10,274 nucleotides of DNA from Nitrospirota bacterium (GCA_029881175.1 JAOUNC010000061.1:1-10274); one strand, 5' to 3'. Positions 1-7,450 are shown, counted from the first letter of the stretch. Program-made: numbers and translations. Notes: a model not told the origin generated them from the letters alone.

Positions 1-751
1 GTTCAGCATCTTCGTCATTCTTTTTGAAGTCCATATCAAACCAGCGACCAGGATATTGCCCGGCCTCGACATCAAACTGGGCATGCACTTCAAAGTACTG
101 CCGCGAGACGAATTGTTTGATCTGTTCCTCGCGCTCCACGACGATGGTTAGGGTGGGTGTTTGAACCCGGCCAACGGTGGTAAGGTAAAATCCCCCGTCT
201 TGGGAGTTGAATGCCGTCATAGCCCTGGTGCCATTAATGCCAACCAGCCAGTCTGCTTCTGATCGGCAGCGGGCAGCATCGGCGAGCGGCTTCATTTGTT
301 CATCATCGCGCAGATTCTCAAATGCTTCGCGAATGGCCTTGGGCGTCATGGACTGCAGCCAAAGACGGCTTATCGGTTGCTTGGCCTTAGTGTGCTGGAC
401 AATTAGCCGGAAGATCAGCTCGCCTTCGCGTCCGGCGTCACAGGCGTTGATGATTCGGTCGATATCTTTGCGGTGGATCAGCTTGGCGAGTAACTTGAGC
501 CGGTCCTCGGTTCGGGCGATTGGGTTCAGGTCAAAGTGATCGGGAATGACCGGCAGGTTGGCGAAAGACCACTTGCCACGTTTGACCTCTACGCCGTCGG
601 GCGCCTTGATTTCAAGTAGATGTCCAACGGCCGAGGTCACCACATAGTCGTCATTTTCAAAATAATCCTTCTCGCGTTTCAGTTCGCCAAGCGAACGCGC
701 GATGTCGGCTGCAACAGATGGCTTCTCGGCAATTATCAGCGATTTACTCAT
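1..751 (-). CDS. topB: DNA topoisomerase III, 5' part only (runs off window)
   Basis: Type IA topoisomerase that cuts one DNA strand, passes another and reseals, chiefly decatenating or resolving single-stranded junctions. I translated 250 codons from the ATG at 751-749; the frame is open to the window edge. Visible family marks are the N-terminal Toprim start AEKPSVA (residues 8-14, with Glu9 and Lys10), SAVGH (40-44), the acidic Toprim motif CDAGREGE (104-111), LWLQSMT (130-136), RSEADWLVGINGTRA (163-177) and TTVGRVQTPTL (191-201). The catalytic tyrosine lies further on in this family and is outside the window. The family is usually over 600 residues, so about 40% is present. The wording resembles betaproteobacterial TopB more than the ICE-borne type, from memory. 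Base count over 421-660 gives about 56% GC, against 47% in a 120-base sample of rng. It follows a topA stub, which suggests replacement of topA. Identity as TopB is firm; foreign origin is inference. Confidence 0.95.
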   Translation of the reverse strand, partial: MSKSLIIAEKPSVAADIARSLGELKREKDYFENDDYVVTSAVGHLLEIKAPDGVEVKRGKWSFANLPVIPDHFDLNPIARTEDRLKLLAKLIHRKDIDRIINACDAGREGELIFRLIVQHTKAKQPISRLWLQSMTPKAIREAFENLRDDEQMKPLADAARCRSEADWLVGINGTRAMTAFNSQDGGFYLTTVGRVQTPTLTIVVEREEQIKQFVSRQYFEVHAQFDVEAGQYPGRWFDMDFKKNDEDAE

Positions 752-757
752 GAGCAA

Positions 758-780
758 CCCCTACCGGGGAAGACTCCTTT
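758..780 (-). promoter_or_regulatory. topB ribosome binding site with small hairpin
   Basis: On the minus strand an AAAGGAG (774-780) precedes the topB ATG but is 22 bases away, too far for normal use. Between them lies CCCC-GGTA-GGGG (758-769), which can pair as a four-base GC stem. If it forms, the effective spacing becomes 10 bases. Alternatively the GGGG itself, 6 bases before the ATG, is the binding site and the hairpin would hide it. The bases are seen; either role is inference. Confidence 0.35.
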
Positions 781-854
781 GGCATCTTTGATGTAAGGGA
801 AATCGACATTCACGCGTGCAGGATTCAGTACAAATTCAGTGTAAAAAATGGCGC

Positions 855-881
855 TGTCACAATCCGCCTGCCGCGATGTGA
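855..881. repeat. Inverted repeat in topB leader
   Basis: GTCACA at 855-860 is mirrored by TGTGAC at 876-881. Inner bases can extend the pairing to about 10 pairs if two single bases bulge. It lies just downstream of the candidate topB promoter, so it could be an operator or an RNA hairpin. It has no following T run, so it is not a convincing terminator. The half sites point outward relative to a CRP site, and CRP binding is not claimed. Confidence 0.35.
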
Positions 882-899
882 CCGGTTTTTTGTGTGCTC

Positions 900-928
900 A
901 TCATAATGACGGCGTAGGGTACAGGCAA
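900..928 (-). promoter_or_regulatory. Candidate sigma70 promoter for topB
   Basis: On the minus strand a TTGCCT (923-928) is followed after exactly 17 bases by TATGAT (900-905). This is a good match in hexamers and spacing to the housekeeping promoter pattern. Transcription would begin near 893, leaving a leader of about 140 bases before the topB ATG. It would let topB be expressed independently of the mre-dprA operon. No other pair of comparable quality was seen in this gap. Found by eye only. Confidence 0.5.
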
Positions 929-1034
929 GTTATGCTTGGTGTTCAACTCATTTTTTCCAGCCGTCGCAATAAAAAATTTTGAGAGCAATAAGGGGTTGTA
1001 GCTCCGTGTCTGACAGACGAAAATTGCTAACTTT

Positions 1035-1072
1035 ACTGGTGTTTTTCAACTCGGTCCAACATGAAAACCAGT
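1035..1072. repeat. Imperfect inverted repeat beside topA stub
   Basis: ACTGGT (1035-1040) pairs with ACCAGT (1067-1072), and TTTCA (1044-1048) with TGAAA (1062-1066), leaving a three-base bulge and a 13-base loop. It starts 9 bases beyond the stop codon of the topA stub in the direction of transcription. It could be a hairpin that ends or protects the upstream transcript, or a scar at a recombination junction. No T run follows it directly on the minus strand, so a classical terminator is not supported. Confidence 0.35.
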
Positions 1073-1080
1073 GGTATATC

Positions 1081-1260
1081 TCACAAATCTATTTTTTCCA
1101 CAGAACCGTCGAAATTGTGTTCGAGGTCAATGACTAGCTTGCTCTTCGGAAGATCTTTCAGGTGACCCACGGATGCCATCATTTGGTCATTGCGTCCAAA
1201 ATATTTGGAGAGGGTTTTGGCTTTGGTGGGCGATTCGACGATGACGAGTGATTTAGCCAT
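1081..1260 (-). pseudogene. topA: topA remnant (TopA N-terminus only, 59 codons)
   Basis: The frame from the ATG at 1260-1258 encodes 59 residues. Residues 1-50 are a typical start of DNA topoisomerase [18 protein letters not shown] with Glu9 and Lys13 of the Toprim fold, then [10 protein letters not shown] (29-38) and [10 protein letters not shown] (41-50). The next nine residues (DGSVEKIDL) do not match the family, and a stop follows. TopA is normally about 700-900 residues, so the acidic Toprim motif, catalytic tyrosine domain and zinc-finger tail are all missing. The product cannot be an active topoisomerase. The stub sits 70 bases after dprA, the usual topA position in many bacteria. The open frame extends upstream to an ATG at 1353, but that adds non-family residues and overlaps dprA, so MAKSLV is preferred. 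No good ribosome binding site is visible. One oddity within the conserved part is Asp25 where an aromatic is usual. Confidence 0.85.
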
Positions 1261-1330
1261 AGTGGTAAAGTGCAAAATATTCAAAGGGGTTACAATTACA
1301 TCTTGGGTTGAAAAAATATGCGGTCGGTCC

Positions 1331-2473
1331 TTATCGGATATTTGCCCGGACATACTGAAGGCCGGGTACTTGTTTTATAAGTCCTTTAATCTCTAAAGAC
1401 AAGAGAAGACTCATCACCTCGGATGAAGAATATGGACCTTGAGCGATTAATTCGTCAAGCGAAACGGGTTCTAAGGGAATTCGGTCGAAGACGCTGCGTT
1501 CTTCTTGTCCTAATGCGATGGGTGAAGGTTGGCCTTCACCAACATGTTGTGGTATTTCGAGATGATCACGGAAAGACGGTTCTAACATAGGAAGAATTTC
1601 TTCCACAATATCCCAAGGTTTTTCCACGAGCTTGGCTCCCTGTTGAATAAGGCGATGAGGCCCATGACTCAGGGGATTTGTGACATTGCCAGGGACGGCA
1701 AAGACCTCGCGATTGTGCTCCAGGGCCAGGCGAGCGGTAATGAGAGACCCACTTTTTAAGCTGGCTTCGGTGACAATCACACCAAGTGAAATCCCGCTAA
1801 TAATCCGATTCCGTTGGGGGAAATGGTATGATTCTGGGGAGGTGCCCATAGGAAATTCCGAGAGCACCGCGCCTTGTTGTTCAATCCGTTGCCGAAGCTT
1901 GAGGTGTTCACGAGGATAGGTCTGATCTATTCCGCACCCGAGCACCGCGAACGTTCTCCCTCCTGCCGCCAATGCCCCTTCGTGGGCATCCGCATCAATG
2001 CCGCGTGCCAGGCCACTGATGATCGTGAAGCCCAGTGCCGCTAAATCTCCGCTGAGTTGCCGAGTGAAGGCCCGTCCAGTATGGGATCCCTTCCGGGCTC
2101 CGACGATGGCGAGGGCTTGTTGGTCACGCTCCAGTAATTCTCCCGTGTAGGACAAGATAGGAGGAGGATCGGCAATGGTTTTTAGCCGAGCGGGGTATTG
2201 AGTGTCTGTCAGGGTGAGGATGGAAAACAGGCCAGCCTCAACGGCTTCTATTTCCCGTTGAATTTGTTTGGCGGTTGTCTCGGGAAGGGGTTGCTGGAGT
2301 GAGGCTGCCAAGGCGGGCGACAGATCCCCCGTTGCCACCAAAGCGGAAAGATTCGCTCTGCGAATAGCGTCGGGAGATCCAAATCGATTGATCAGCCGTG
2401 TGTAGGTGATGGGGCCGAGACCTTTGACCGCTCGCAGTTCTAACCATCCTTGCAAGGCGGAAGGTCTACTCAT
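1331..2473 (-). CDS. dprA: DNA-processing protein DprA (Smf)
   Basis: DprA binds incoming single-stranded DNA in the cytoplasm and loads RecA during natural transformation; many non-competent bacteria also keep it. The 380-residue product has the expected layout. An N-terminal helical (SAM/HhH-like) part covers about 1-80. The Rossmann core follows with [12 protein letters not shown] (123-134), [16 protein letters not shown] (153-168), [12 protein letters not shown] (179-190), [10 protein letters not shown] (218-227) and SGSLITA (241-247). A C-terminal winged-helix domain lies at about 325-378. Length is normal and no motif is damaged. The ATG at 2473 is 6 bases beyond the rng stop, so the two genes are almost certainly cotranscribed; no strong ribosome binding site is seen. 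Downstream is the topA stub. Confidence 0.96.
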   Translation of the reverse strand: MSRPSALQGWLELRAVKGLGPITYTRLINRFGSPDAIRRANLSALVATGDLSPALAASLQQPLPETTAKQIQREIEAVEAGLFSILTLTDTQYPARLKTIADPPPILSYTGELLERDQQALAIVGARKGSHTGRAFTRQLSGDLAALGFTIISGLARGIDADAHEGALAAGGRTFAVLGCGIDQTYPREHLKLRQRIEQQGAVLSEFPMGTSPESYHFPQRNRIISGISLGVIVTEASLKSGSLITARLALEHNREVFAVPGNVTNPLSHGPHRLIQQGAKLVEKPWDIVEEILPMLEPSFRDHLEIPQHVGEGQPSPIALGQEERSVFDRIPLEPVSLDELIAQGPYSSSEVMSLLLSLEIKGLIKQVPGLQYVRANIR

Positions 2474-2479
2474 CAGCTG

Positions 2480-4033
2480 CTAGGAAGCTGCCCGAGATTC
2501 AGACCGCTGTACGACTTTTCCAACGACCACAATGTCATATTGTTCAAGGTGTAAAAGGGGATCAGCCTTAAAGAGCACCTGTTGTTGAAATTCTTGTTCT
2601 AATTGTTCTATGCCCCCATGCTCGGTATCAAAGAGGAGTTCAATGACTCTGGGGTTTGCCCCCACCACAATGCGTTGAGCAGGTCCACGGGTAATACCAA
2701 TTCGCCGAATTTCACGAAAAATTTCATAGGCCACGGTCATGGTGGACTTCGTATAGCCTCGGCCTTCACAGTCATTGCACACTTCTGACAGCGTTCGCAA
2801 AAGATCTTCCCTCACACGTTCACGAGAAATTTCAATCAGCCCGAGGTCAGAAATGCGGGAAATGCGTGTTTGCGCTTTATCGTTTGCCATGGCCTCTACC
2901 GTGGCTTGATAGACTTTCTCGCGATTCCGTTCTCGTTCCATATCAATGAAATCAATCACGATAATGCCGCCAATGCCACGGAGTTTTACTTGATAGGCAA
3001 TTTCTTTCGCCGCTTCCAGGTTGTTTTTGAGAATAGTTTCTTCTTGATCGCGTTTGCCGACAAATCGTCCGGTATTCACGTCGACGACGGTCATGGCTTC
3101 GGTATGGTCGATCACAATATGACCTCCGGATTTGAGCCAGACTTTTCGACTGAGTGCACGCGTAATTTCCATTTCAATGCCCAGATGGTCAAACAACCCT
3201 TCCTGTTTCTTGTCATAGAAATGAACGCGGGAGGCTTGCTCCGGGAGATATCGCCGGACAAAATCTTTCACTTCCTCGAACTCCGTTTTGGTATCGATCA
3301 TTAATCGATCCACATTTTTTGTGAACAGGTCGCGGACGATCCGAAGAGGAAGCGAGAGATCGGTATGGAGCAGAGAGGGTGCCGGTTGACAGTTTGCGGC
3401 TTTCAACGTGTCTTCCCACAAGGCTGTTAGAAATTTGGTGTCGGATACCAAGTCCTCTTCGGGAACCCCCTCGCAGACGGTTCGGACAATATACCCATAT
3501 TCTGGTTTTCGGATACGTCGCATCAGGTCTTTTAGTCGATGGCGTTCTTCCTCTTGGGTAATCCGTCGAGAAACCCCAATATGGTCAACATTGGGCATCA
3601 GTACCAAAAACCGTCCAGGAAGTGAGACGTAAGTGGTAATCCGTGGTCCTTTCGTTCCAATGGGCCCTTTGGAAATTTGAACAAGGAGTTCCTGACCTTC
3701 CTTCAACAGGCTTTCAATCGGGCGAGCTGTTTGGCGTCGAGGGCGTGGCAGGTCTGAAGTTGGTTCATCTTCTTCATGATCCACAAGCGTATCGCCAGGC
3801 TCCGTGCCAACTGAGAGGTCGGATACGTGGATGAAGGCCGCTCGATCCAAGCCGATGTCCACAAATGCGGCTTGCATGCCCGGTAAGACTTTGATCACTT
3901 TCCCTTTGTAGATATCTCCAACGAAATCTTTTTTTCGAGGCCGGTCGACAAATAATTCTGTGACCACTCGATTGTCGAGGACCGCGACTCGAGTTTCTTC
4001 TCGTGTCACACTGATGGCAATTTCTACTCCCAT
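2480..4033 (-). CDS. rng: Ribonuclease G (RNase E/G family endoribonuclease)
   Basis: RNase E/G enzymes cut single-stranded AU-rich RNA, maturing the 16S rRNA 5' end and turning over mRNA. The 517-residue product has an S1 RNA-binding domain (about 38-120) starting GDIYKGKV. The domain carries an acidic then Pro/Arg-rich insert at about 76-106. The 5'-sensor/RNase H-like region follows, then the DNase I-like catalytic part with VVDVNTGRFVG (Asp318) and IVIDFIDM (Asp361), which match the two magnesium-binding aspartates of E. coli RNase E. The zinc-link CNDCEGRG (Cys419, Cys422) is intact and the small C-terminal domain is complete. There is no long RNase E-like degradosome tail, so RNase G fits better. 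The ATG is backed by GAGGAG 6 bases upstream. It stands between the mre cluster and dprA; rng lies next to mreBCD in E. coli as well. Confidence 0.96.
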   Translation of the reverse strand: MGVEIAISVTREETRVAVLDNRVVTELFVDRPRKKDFVGDIYKGKVIKVLPGMQAAFVDIGLDRAAFIHVSDLSVGTEPGDTLVDHEEDEPTSDLPRPRRQTARPIESLLKEGQELLVQISKGPIGTKGPRITTYVSLPGRFLVLMPNVDHIGVSRRITQEEERHRLKDLMRRIRKPEYGYIVRTVCEGVPEEDLVSDTKFLTALWEDTLKAANCQPAPSLLHTDLSLPLRIVRDLFTKNVDRLMIDTKTEFEEVKDFVRRYLPEQASRVHFYDKKQEGLFDHLGIEMEITRALSRKVWLKSGGHIVIDHTEAMTVVDVNTGRFVGKRDQEETILKNNLEAAKEIAYQVKLRGIGGIIVIDFIDMERERNREKVYQATVEAMANDKAQTRISRISDLGLIEISRERVREDLLRTLSEVCNDCEGRGYTKSTMTVAYEIFREIRRIGITRGPAQRIVVGANPRVIELLFDTEHGGIEQLEQEFQQQVLFKADPLLHLEQYDIVVVGKVVQRSESRAAS

Positions 4034-4405
4034 GGTTGTCTCCTCATGTGCACAGAATATTGAGCGAACCGCTTCTGTCCTGCGTAAACAGTTGTGAGTA
4101 TAGCCGCAAACCCGGACGGATGGTCTTGGGTTCTCTTCTTCGTCGAAGGCGTATCAAGCCTATACGTGGGCCACTCGCTCACATGTTTAAAGATAGTTCG
4201 CTCCTGTCTTCTGTGACGTGTTCCTTATCGTAAAAATGAATAATTGGTTGCACTATTGATATTGATCTAAGGGTTTTCATAGACGGAATCATCAGTATCT
4301 GAGAGTGAATGCATGTTGATATCGTGCTCCAACATGGTGTCAGCTATTCAGCGTAACACATTTTTCACCATACCAAGTCATCAATGGATTCCGTTCTAAT
4401 GGTCA
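4034..4405 (-). other. Long leader/gap upstream of rng
   Basis: This 372-base non-coding stretch interrupts an otherwise compact operon. No frame in it looks like a conserved protein. On the minus strand it holds a TATACT at 4097-4102, 64 bases before the ATG but without a recognisable -35. A small inverted repeat, CGTAT-N7-ATACG, lies at 4150-4166. A CTTC/GAAG mini-hairpin falls just beside it at about 4140-4150. A weak CTGACA-16-TATCAA pair lies near 4320-4345. No T-tailed terminator for rodA is visible. E. coli rne has a structured leader of about 360 bases through which RNase E limits its own synthesis; a similar role here is only an analogy. Confidence 0.45.
4040..4045 (-). promoter_or_regulatory. 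rng ribosome binding site
   Basis: GAGGAG lies 6 bases before the rng ATG. It is the clearest Shine-Dalgarno sequence in the window: mreB, mreC, mrdA and rodA have none as good. It fixes the rng start and suggests relatively strong initiation. Confidence 0.75.
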
Positions 4406-4413
4406 TTATAGCA
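4405..4413 (-). promoter_or_regulatory. Possible extended -10 promoter at rodA stop
   Basis: The minus strand reads TGC-TATAAT here, a perfect -10 hexamer with the TGn extension, and the rodA stop codon TAA lies inside it. The hexamer 17 bases upstream (CAAGCG) is a poor -35, which extended -10 promoters can tolerate. If used, it would give rng its own transcript with a leader of about 370 bases. Coincidence with the CTG CTA TAA codons is quite possible. Confidence 0.3.
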
Positions 4414-5530
4414 GGGATAGCCGCCTTCGCTTGACATTGAGTAGTAATCCCAATGCAGTGAGGTTGACCACCATGGCACTCCCTCCGTAGCTCATCAATG
4501 GGAGAGGGATGCCCACGATGGGCGCGAGTCCCGAGGTCATGGCAATATTCACGATAACCCCAAAGCTCAGCATGGCGACGACTCCGACGGCGAGGAGAGA
4601 TCCTGTGATATCTTTGGCGTTAAAGGCAATTTCCAGTCCCATTAACATTAGAATGACATATAACGCTAAAATGATCACTGATCCCAAAAAACCCCATTCC
4701 TCCGCAAAGACGGCGAACACAAAATCTGTATGCCCTTCGGGTAGGAACTTAAACTGCGTTTGCGTTCCTCCGTATAATCCCTTCCCTAACAATTGGCCAG
4801 AGCCAATGGCGATGCGCGATTGTAGACCGTGATACCCTTTCCCGCCAGGGTCTGAACCTGGATCGACAAAACTCAAAATTCGATCTTGTTGGTAGCTATG
4901 AAGAGATCCCCAGACGCCTCCCCAGGCAAAAGGAAAGAGCATGAGTGCCGCTAAGACCACGAATCCGAATGCTTTTGACTTCATGCCCACAGTCAGGACG
5001 ATGACGATAAAAATGGACAGAAATCCTAAGCTGCTTCCCAGATCAGGCTGTTTGAGAATGAGCAAAAATCCTGGCAGAACAATCAGTCCAGGAATAATCA
5101 GGCGCCGCAACCACCCTTTACGGCTGGCGGCTCCATAGTAGGAGGCTAATGTGAGTATCAATGGGATTTTAATAAATTCAGAGGGTTGAACCATAAAGGA
5201 GCCAATTGGAATCCAGCGCTGAGAGCCTCGACTTGTTTTTCCACTAATGACGACAATAATGAGCAAGATGAGTCCGGCTCCATAGAGCACGTAGGAAAAT
5301 CTTGCGAATTTGTGGTAGTCGATGCCTGCTGCGACGAGGAAGGCCAATGTTCCCACCACCATCCAGGTGACTTGTTTGAGATAGATGGGGAATTTCGTGG
5401 CGGGTCCGGCATTGGTCACACTATAAATGGAAAGTATTCCAATGGAGATGATGGCGGCAATGATGCTTAAAAAACACCAATCAAAGGCGTCAGGCCCCCG
5501 GCGGTTCACATTGTTGTTCATGAATGACAT
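4406..5530 (-). CDS. rodA: Rod shape-determining glycosyltransferase RodA (SEDS family)
   Basis: RodA is the inner-membrane SEDS enzyme that polymerises lipid II into glycan strands for side-wall growth, working with PBP2. The 374-residue product is almost wholly hydrophobic, fitting ten membrane helices. Family marks are RWIPIG with QPSEFIK (105-121), KQPDLGSSLGF (160-170), the periplasmic loop FLPEGHTDFVFAVFAEEWGF (262-281) containing the conserved Asp269 taken as catalytic, and the C-terminal GIPLPLMSYGGS (340-351). Size is normal. Two in-frame ATGs, at 5530 and 5521, could start translation and neither has a clear ribosome binding site; the first is chosen. It begins 42 bases after mrdA, an arrangement conserved in many bacteria. 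The HTD and QPSE wording favours RodA over FtsW, as does pairing with PBP2. Confidence 0.96.
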   Translation of the reverse strand: MSFMNNNVNRRGPDAFDWCFLSIIAAIISIGILSIYSVTNAGPATKFPIYLKQVTWMVVGTLAFLVAAGIDYHKFARFSYVLYGAGLILLIIVVISGKTSRGSQRWIPIGSFMVQPSEFIKIPLILTLASYYGAASRKGWLRRLIIPGLIVLPGFLLILKQPDLGSSLGFLSIFIVIVLTVGMKSKAFGFVVLAALMLFPFAWGGVWGSLHSYQQDRILSFVDPGSDPGGKGYHGLQSRIAIGSGQLLGKGLYGGTQTQFKFLPEGHTDFVFAVFAEEWGFLGSVIILALYVILMLMGLEIAFNAKDITGSLLAVGVVAMLSFGVIVNIAMTSGLAPIVGIPLPLMSYGGSAMVVNLTALGLLLNVKRRRLSLL

Positions 5531-5572
5531 GTTGGCTATCGTGTGTGGTGCAGGTGATCGGGGAAAGGGTGC

Positions 5573-7399
5573 TTATAGTGCATTAAGGTCTTGTGGGGGT
5601 CCAAAGTTTATATAGGCTTCAATCAGCGCTTTGGCCAAGGGAGCGGCAGCCGATCCTCCATGCCCCATATGCTCGACGATGACCGCCACGGCAATTTTAG
5701 GTTGTTCCACGGGGGCGAAAGCCACAAACCAGGCATGATCGCGATGTTTTTTGGCGATTTCAGTTTTGTCATCATCATCTTTGAGGGCGATGACTTGTGC
5801 TGTGCCGGTTTTCCCGGCAATGCTCACGATCGAGGATTGGGCGAGTTTGGCTGTGCCTCTGGTGACTACCGCTGCTAAGCCTTCCTTGATGTCGGAAAAG
5901 GTTTTGGCTGATATCGGTAATTGGTGTGTGGGTGGTTCCGGCTCCTCTTTAAGATTCCCTGTCCTTCTGAGCCGGATCCCCTTCAGGAGCCGAGGTTGCA
6001 CCACATGTCCATTGGTTGCCACGATGGAAACGGCTTTAGCCATTTGAATCGGTGTCACCGATAAAAAGCCTTGACCAATGGAAATAGAAATCGTTTCCCC
6101 AGGATACCACCGCTCTCCTCTATTCTTTTGCTTCCATTCTGAGGAGGGCACTAAGCCGGCTCGTTCTGAGGGTAGGGCTATGCCCGTTTTTTCCCCCAAC
6201 CCAAATTGTCGAGAATAGGCGGCAATGGGGTCAATGCCCATTTGATTCCCGACTTTATAAAAATACACATCGCAGGATTCGGCAAGCGCTTTGTTTAAAG
6301 CGACAGAGCCATGCCCCCCACGTTTCCAGTCACGAAATACCCTTCTCCCAAAAGGAAAGGTTCCGTTGCAGGTGAGGGATTCCTCCGTCGTCATGGTCTT
6401 TGTCTCCAAGAGCGCGGCAGCCATCACAATTTTAAAGGTGGACCCTGGAGGGTATTGGCCCTGAATGGCTCGATTGGTCAGCGGGTGTCGAGCATCTTGG
6501 AGTAATTGTTGCCAGGCTTGTGGGCTGATGCCTCCAGACAAATCATTGGGGTTAAACCCTGGTCGGCTAGCTAAGGCCAGAACATCGCCATTCCACGGGT
6601 CAAGGGCCACGATGGCTCCGGATTCTTCTCCGAGGAGATCTTCAGCCAATCGCTGGAGACGAATATCGAGGGTTAAGTAGAGATCGTCACCGGCCAGGGG
6701 AGGCTGGATGGAAAGGGATCGCTTGGGGTAGCCGAAGGCGTCGACTTCAATGACTTTTTGCCCGGTTTCACCCAATAAATGGGCATCCAATGTTCGTTCG
6801 ACACCGTGCTGGCCAATGACGCGACCAGCTTGCAGGTCCACGAATTCTGGATTTTTTAACTGGGCTTCAGAGATTTCGCCAACGTACCCAATCACATGGG
6901 AGGCATAGGTGCCGAGTGGATAATGGCGTTGGTATTCGGGTTGAATCGCGACGCCGGGCAATTCTATGCGATGTGATTCGATTAATGCGGCTTCTTTGAG
7001 GCTGAGTCCGCTTTTAATTTTTACCCGCCCACGCCGATATTTTGGGGAGAGTTTGTCGGCTAACGTGTCCATGTTCAGGTCGACATAATGGGGCAATTGG
7101 GCCATAAGCGCGTCACGGTCCTGGACGTCTTCCAGTGAAACATAGAGTTGAAAGCTGGGGATATTGTTTGCGAGGAGTTCGCCATTACGGTCATGAAGAA
7201 GGCCTCGAGCCGGTTCGAGCACAATCGATCTCGTCCGATTGTCTCGCGCCAAATCCTGATAATAGGCCCCGTCTCGAATTTGGAGTTGCCAGAGTCGTAA
7301 ACCTAAGAGGACTAAAATCATCAATAAGCCGACTTTCAAAAAAACCAGGCGGCTCTGAATGTCGGCCAATTCGTTCGCTTGGCGTGAGGTATCAAACAT
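5573..7399 (-). CDS. mrdA: Penicillin-binding protein 2 (elongation transpeptidase)
   Basis: This class B penicillin-binding protein crosslinks peptidoglycan in the periplasm during cell elongation, and is the partner and activator of RodA. The 608-residue product has a short cytoplasmic start, one membrane anchor at about 18-40, and a pedestal/dimerisation domain (about 55-230) with the R-G-LLHDRNG motif (65-73) and RVIGQHGVE (193-201). The transpeptidase domain follows: active-site STFK (Ser320, Lys323) inside YPPGSTFK, SCD (375-377), and KTGTA (530-534). All catalytic motifs are intact and the length is normal for PBP2. A charged loop with four consecutive Asp (541-544) follows the KTG strand; E. 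coli PBP2 also has a variable loop there. The gene lies 51 bases after mreD and 42 before rodA, so cotranscription is likely. Confidence 0.97.
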   Translation of the reverse strand: MFDTSRQANELADIQSRLVFLKVGLLMILVLLGLRLWQLQIRDGAYYQDLARDNRTRSIVLEPARGLLHDRNGELLANNIPSFQLYVSLEDVQDRDALMAQLPHYVDLNMDTLADKLSPKYRRGRVKIKSGLSLKEAALIESHRIELPGVAIQPEYQRHYPLGTYASHVIGYVGEISEAQLKNPEFVDLQAGRVIGQHGVERTLDAHLLGETGQKVIEVDAFGYPKRSLSIQPPLAGDDLYLTLDIRLQRLAEDLLGEESGAIVALDPWNGDVLALASRPGFNPNDLSGGISPQAWQQLLQDARHPLTNRAIQGQYPPGSTFKIVMAAALLETKTMTTEESLTCNGTFPFGRRVFRDWKRGGHGSVALNKALAESCDVYFYKVGNQMGIDPIAAYSRQFGLGEKTGIALPSERAGLVPSSEWKQKNRGERWYPGETISISIGQGFLSVTPIQMAKAVSIVATNGHVVQPRLLKGIRLRRTGNLKEEPEPPTHQLPISAKTFSDIKEGLAAVVTRGTAKLAQSSIVSIAGKTGTAQVIALKDDDDKTEIAKKHRDHAWFVAFAPVEQPKIAVAVIVEHMGHGGSAAAPLAKALIEAYINFGPPQDLNAL

Positions 7400-7450
7400 G
7401 AAGGTGTATCGCGACGATATGCTGGTAACGCTTCCGAGGGAACGTAGAAA

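Larger units (their letters stand above)
752..1080. other. Gap between topB and the topA stub
   Basis: These 329 bases hold no open frame that looks like a gene on either strand. They contain a candidate topB promoter (900-928), an inverted repeat in the presumed topB leader (855-881), a second imperfect inverted repeat next to the topA stub (1035-1072), and several A/T runs. The half next to topA (961-1080) is about 41% GC by hand count, lower than the coding DNA on both sides. I see no transposase fragment, tRNA or obvious target-site duplication. Translating the continuation after the stub in the other frames gave no TopA-like sequence, so the rest of topA is deleted or moved, not merely frameshifted. 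Confidence 0.6.

Noticed and set aside
207..539. Plus-strand 110-codon frame
   Set aside because: It lies antisense to conserved topB coding sequence and has no recognisable motif.
855..881. CRP/FNR-type operator
   Set aside because: The half sites are GTCACA then TGTGAC, the reverse order of a CRP site, with the wrong spacing.
752..1080. Insertion sequence or integrase remnant between topB and topA
   Set aside because: No transposase-like frame, no terminal repeats bounding the segment and no visible target duplication.
1081..1353. 90-codon frame starting at 1353 as the real gene
   Set aside because: The first 31 residues overlap the dprA end and resemble nothing; the TopA-like start MAKSLV at 1260 explains the frame.
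2870..3304. Plus-strand 144-codon frame, the longest antisense frame
   Set aside because: It is fully antisense to the catalytic part of rng, and its residues look like a mirror of those codons, not a known family.
4036..4233. Plus-strand 65-codon frame in the rng leader
   Set aside because: It has no ribosome binding site, no motif, and an arginine-rich chance-like composition in a region better explained as a leader.
5788..5800. Protease-tag-like DDDDK in PBP2
   Set aside because: It lies in a variable loop after the KTG motif that is also charged in other PBP2 proteins; a chance match, not an engineered tag.
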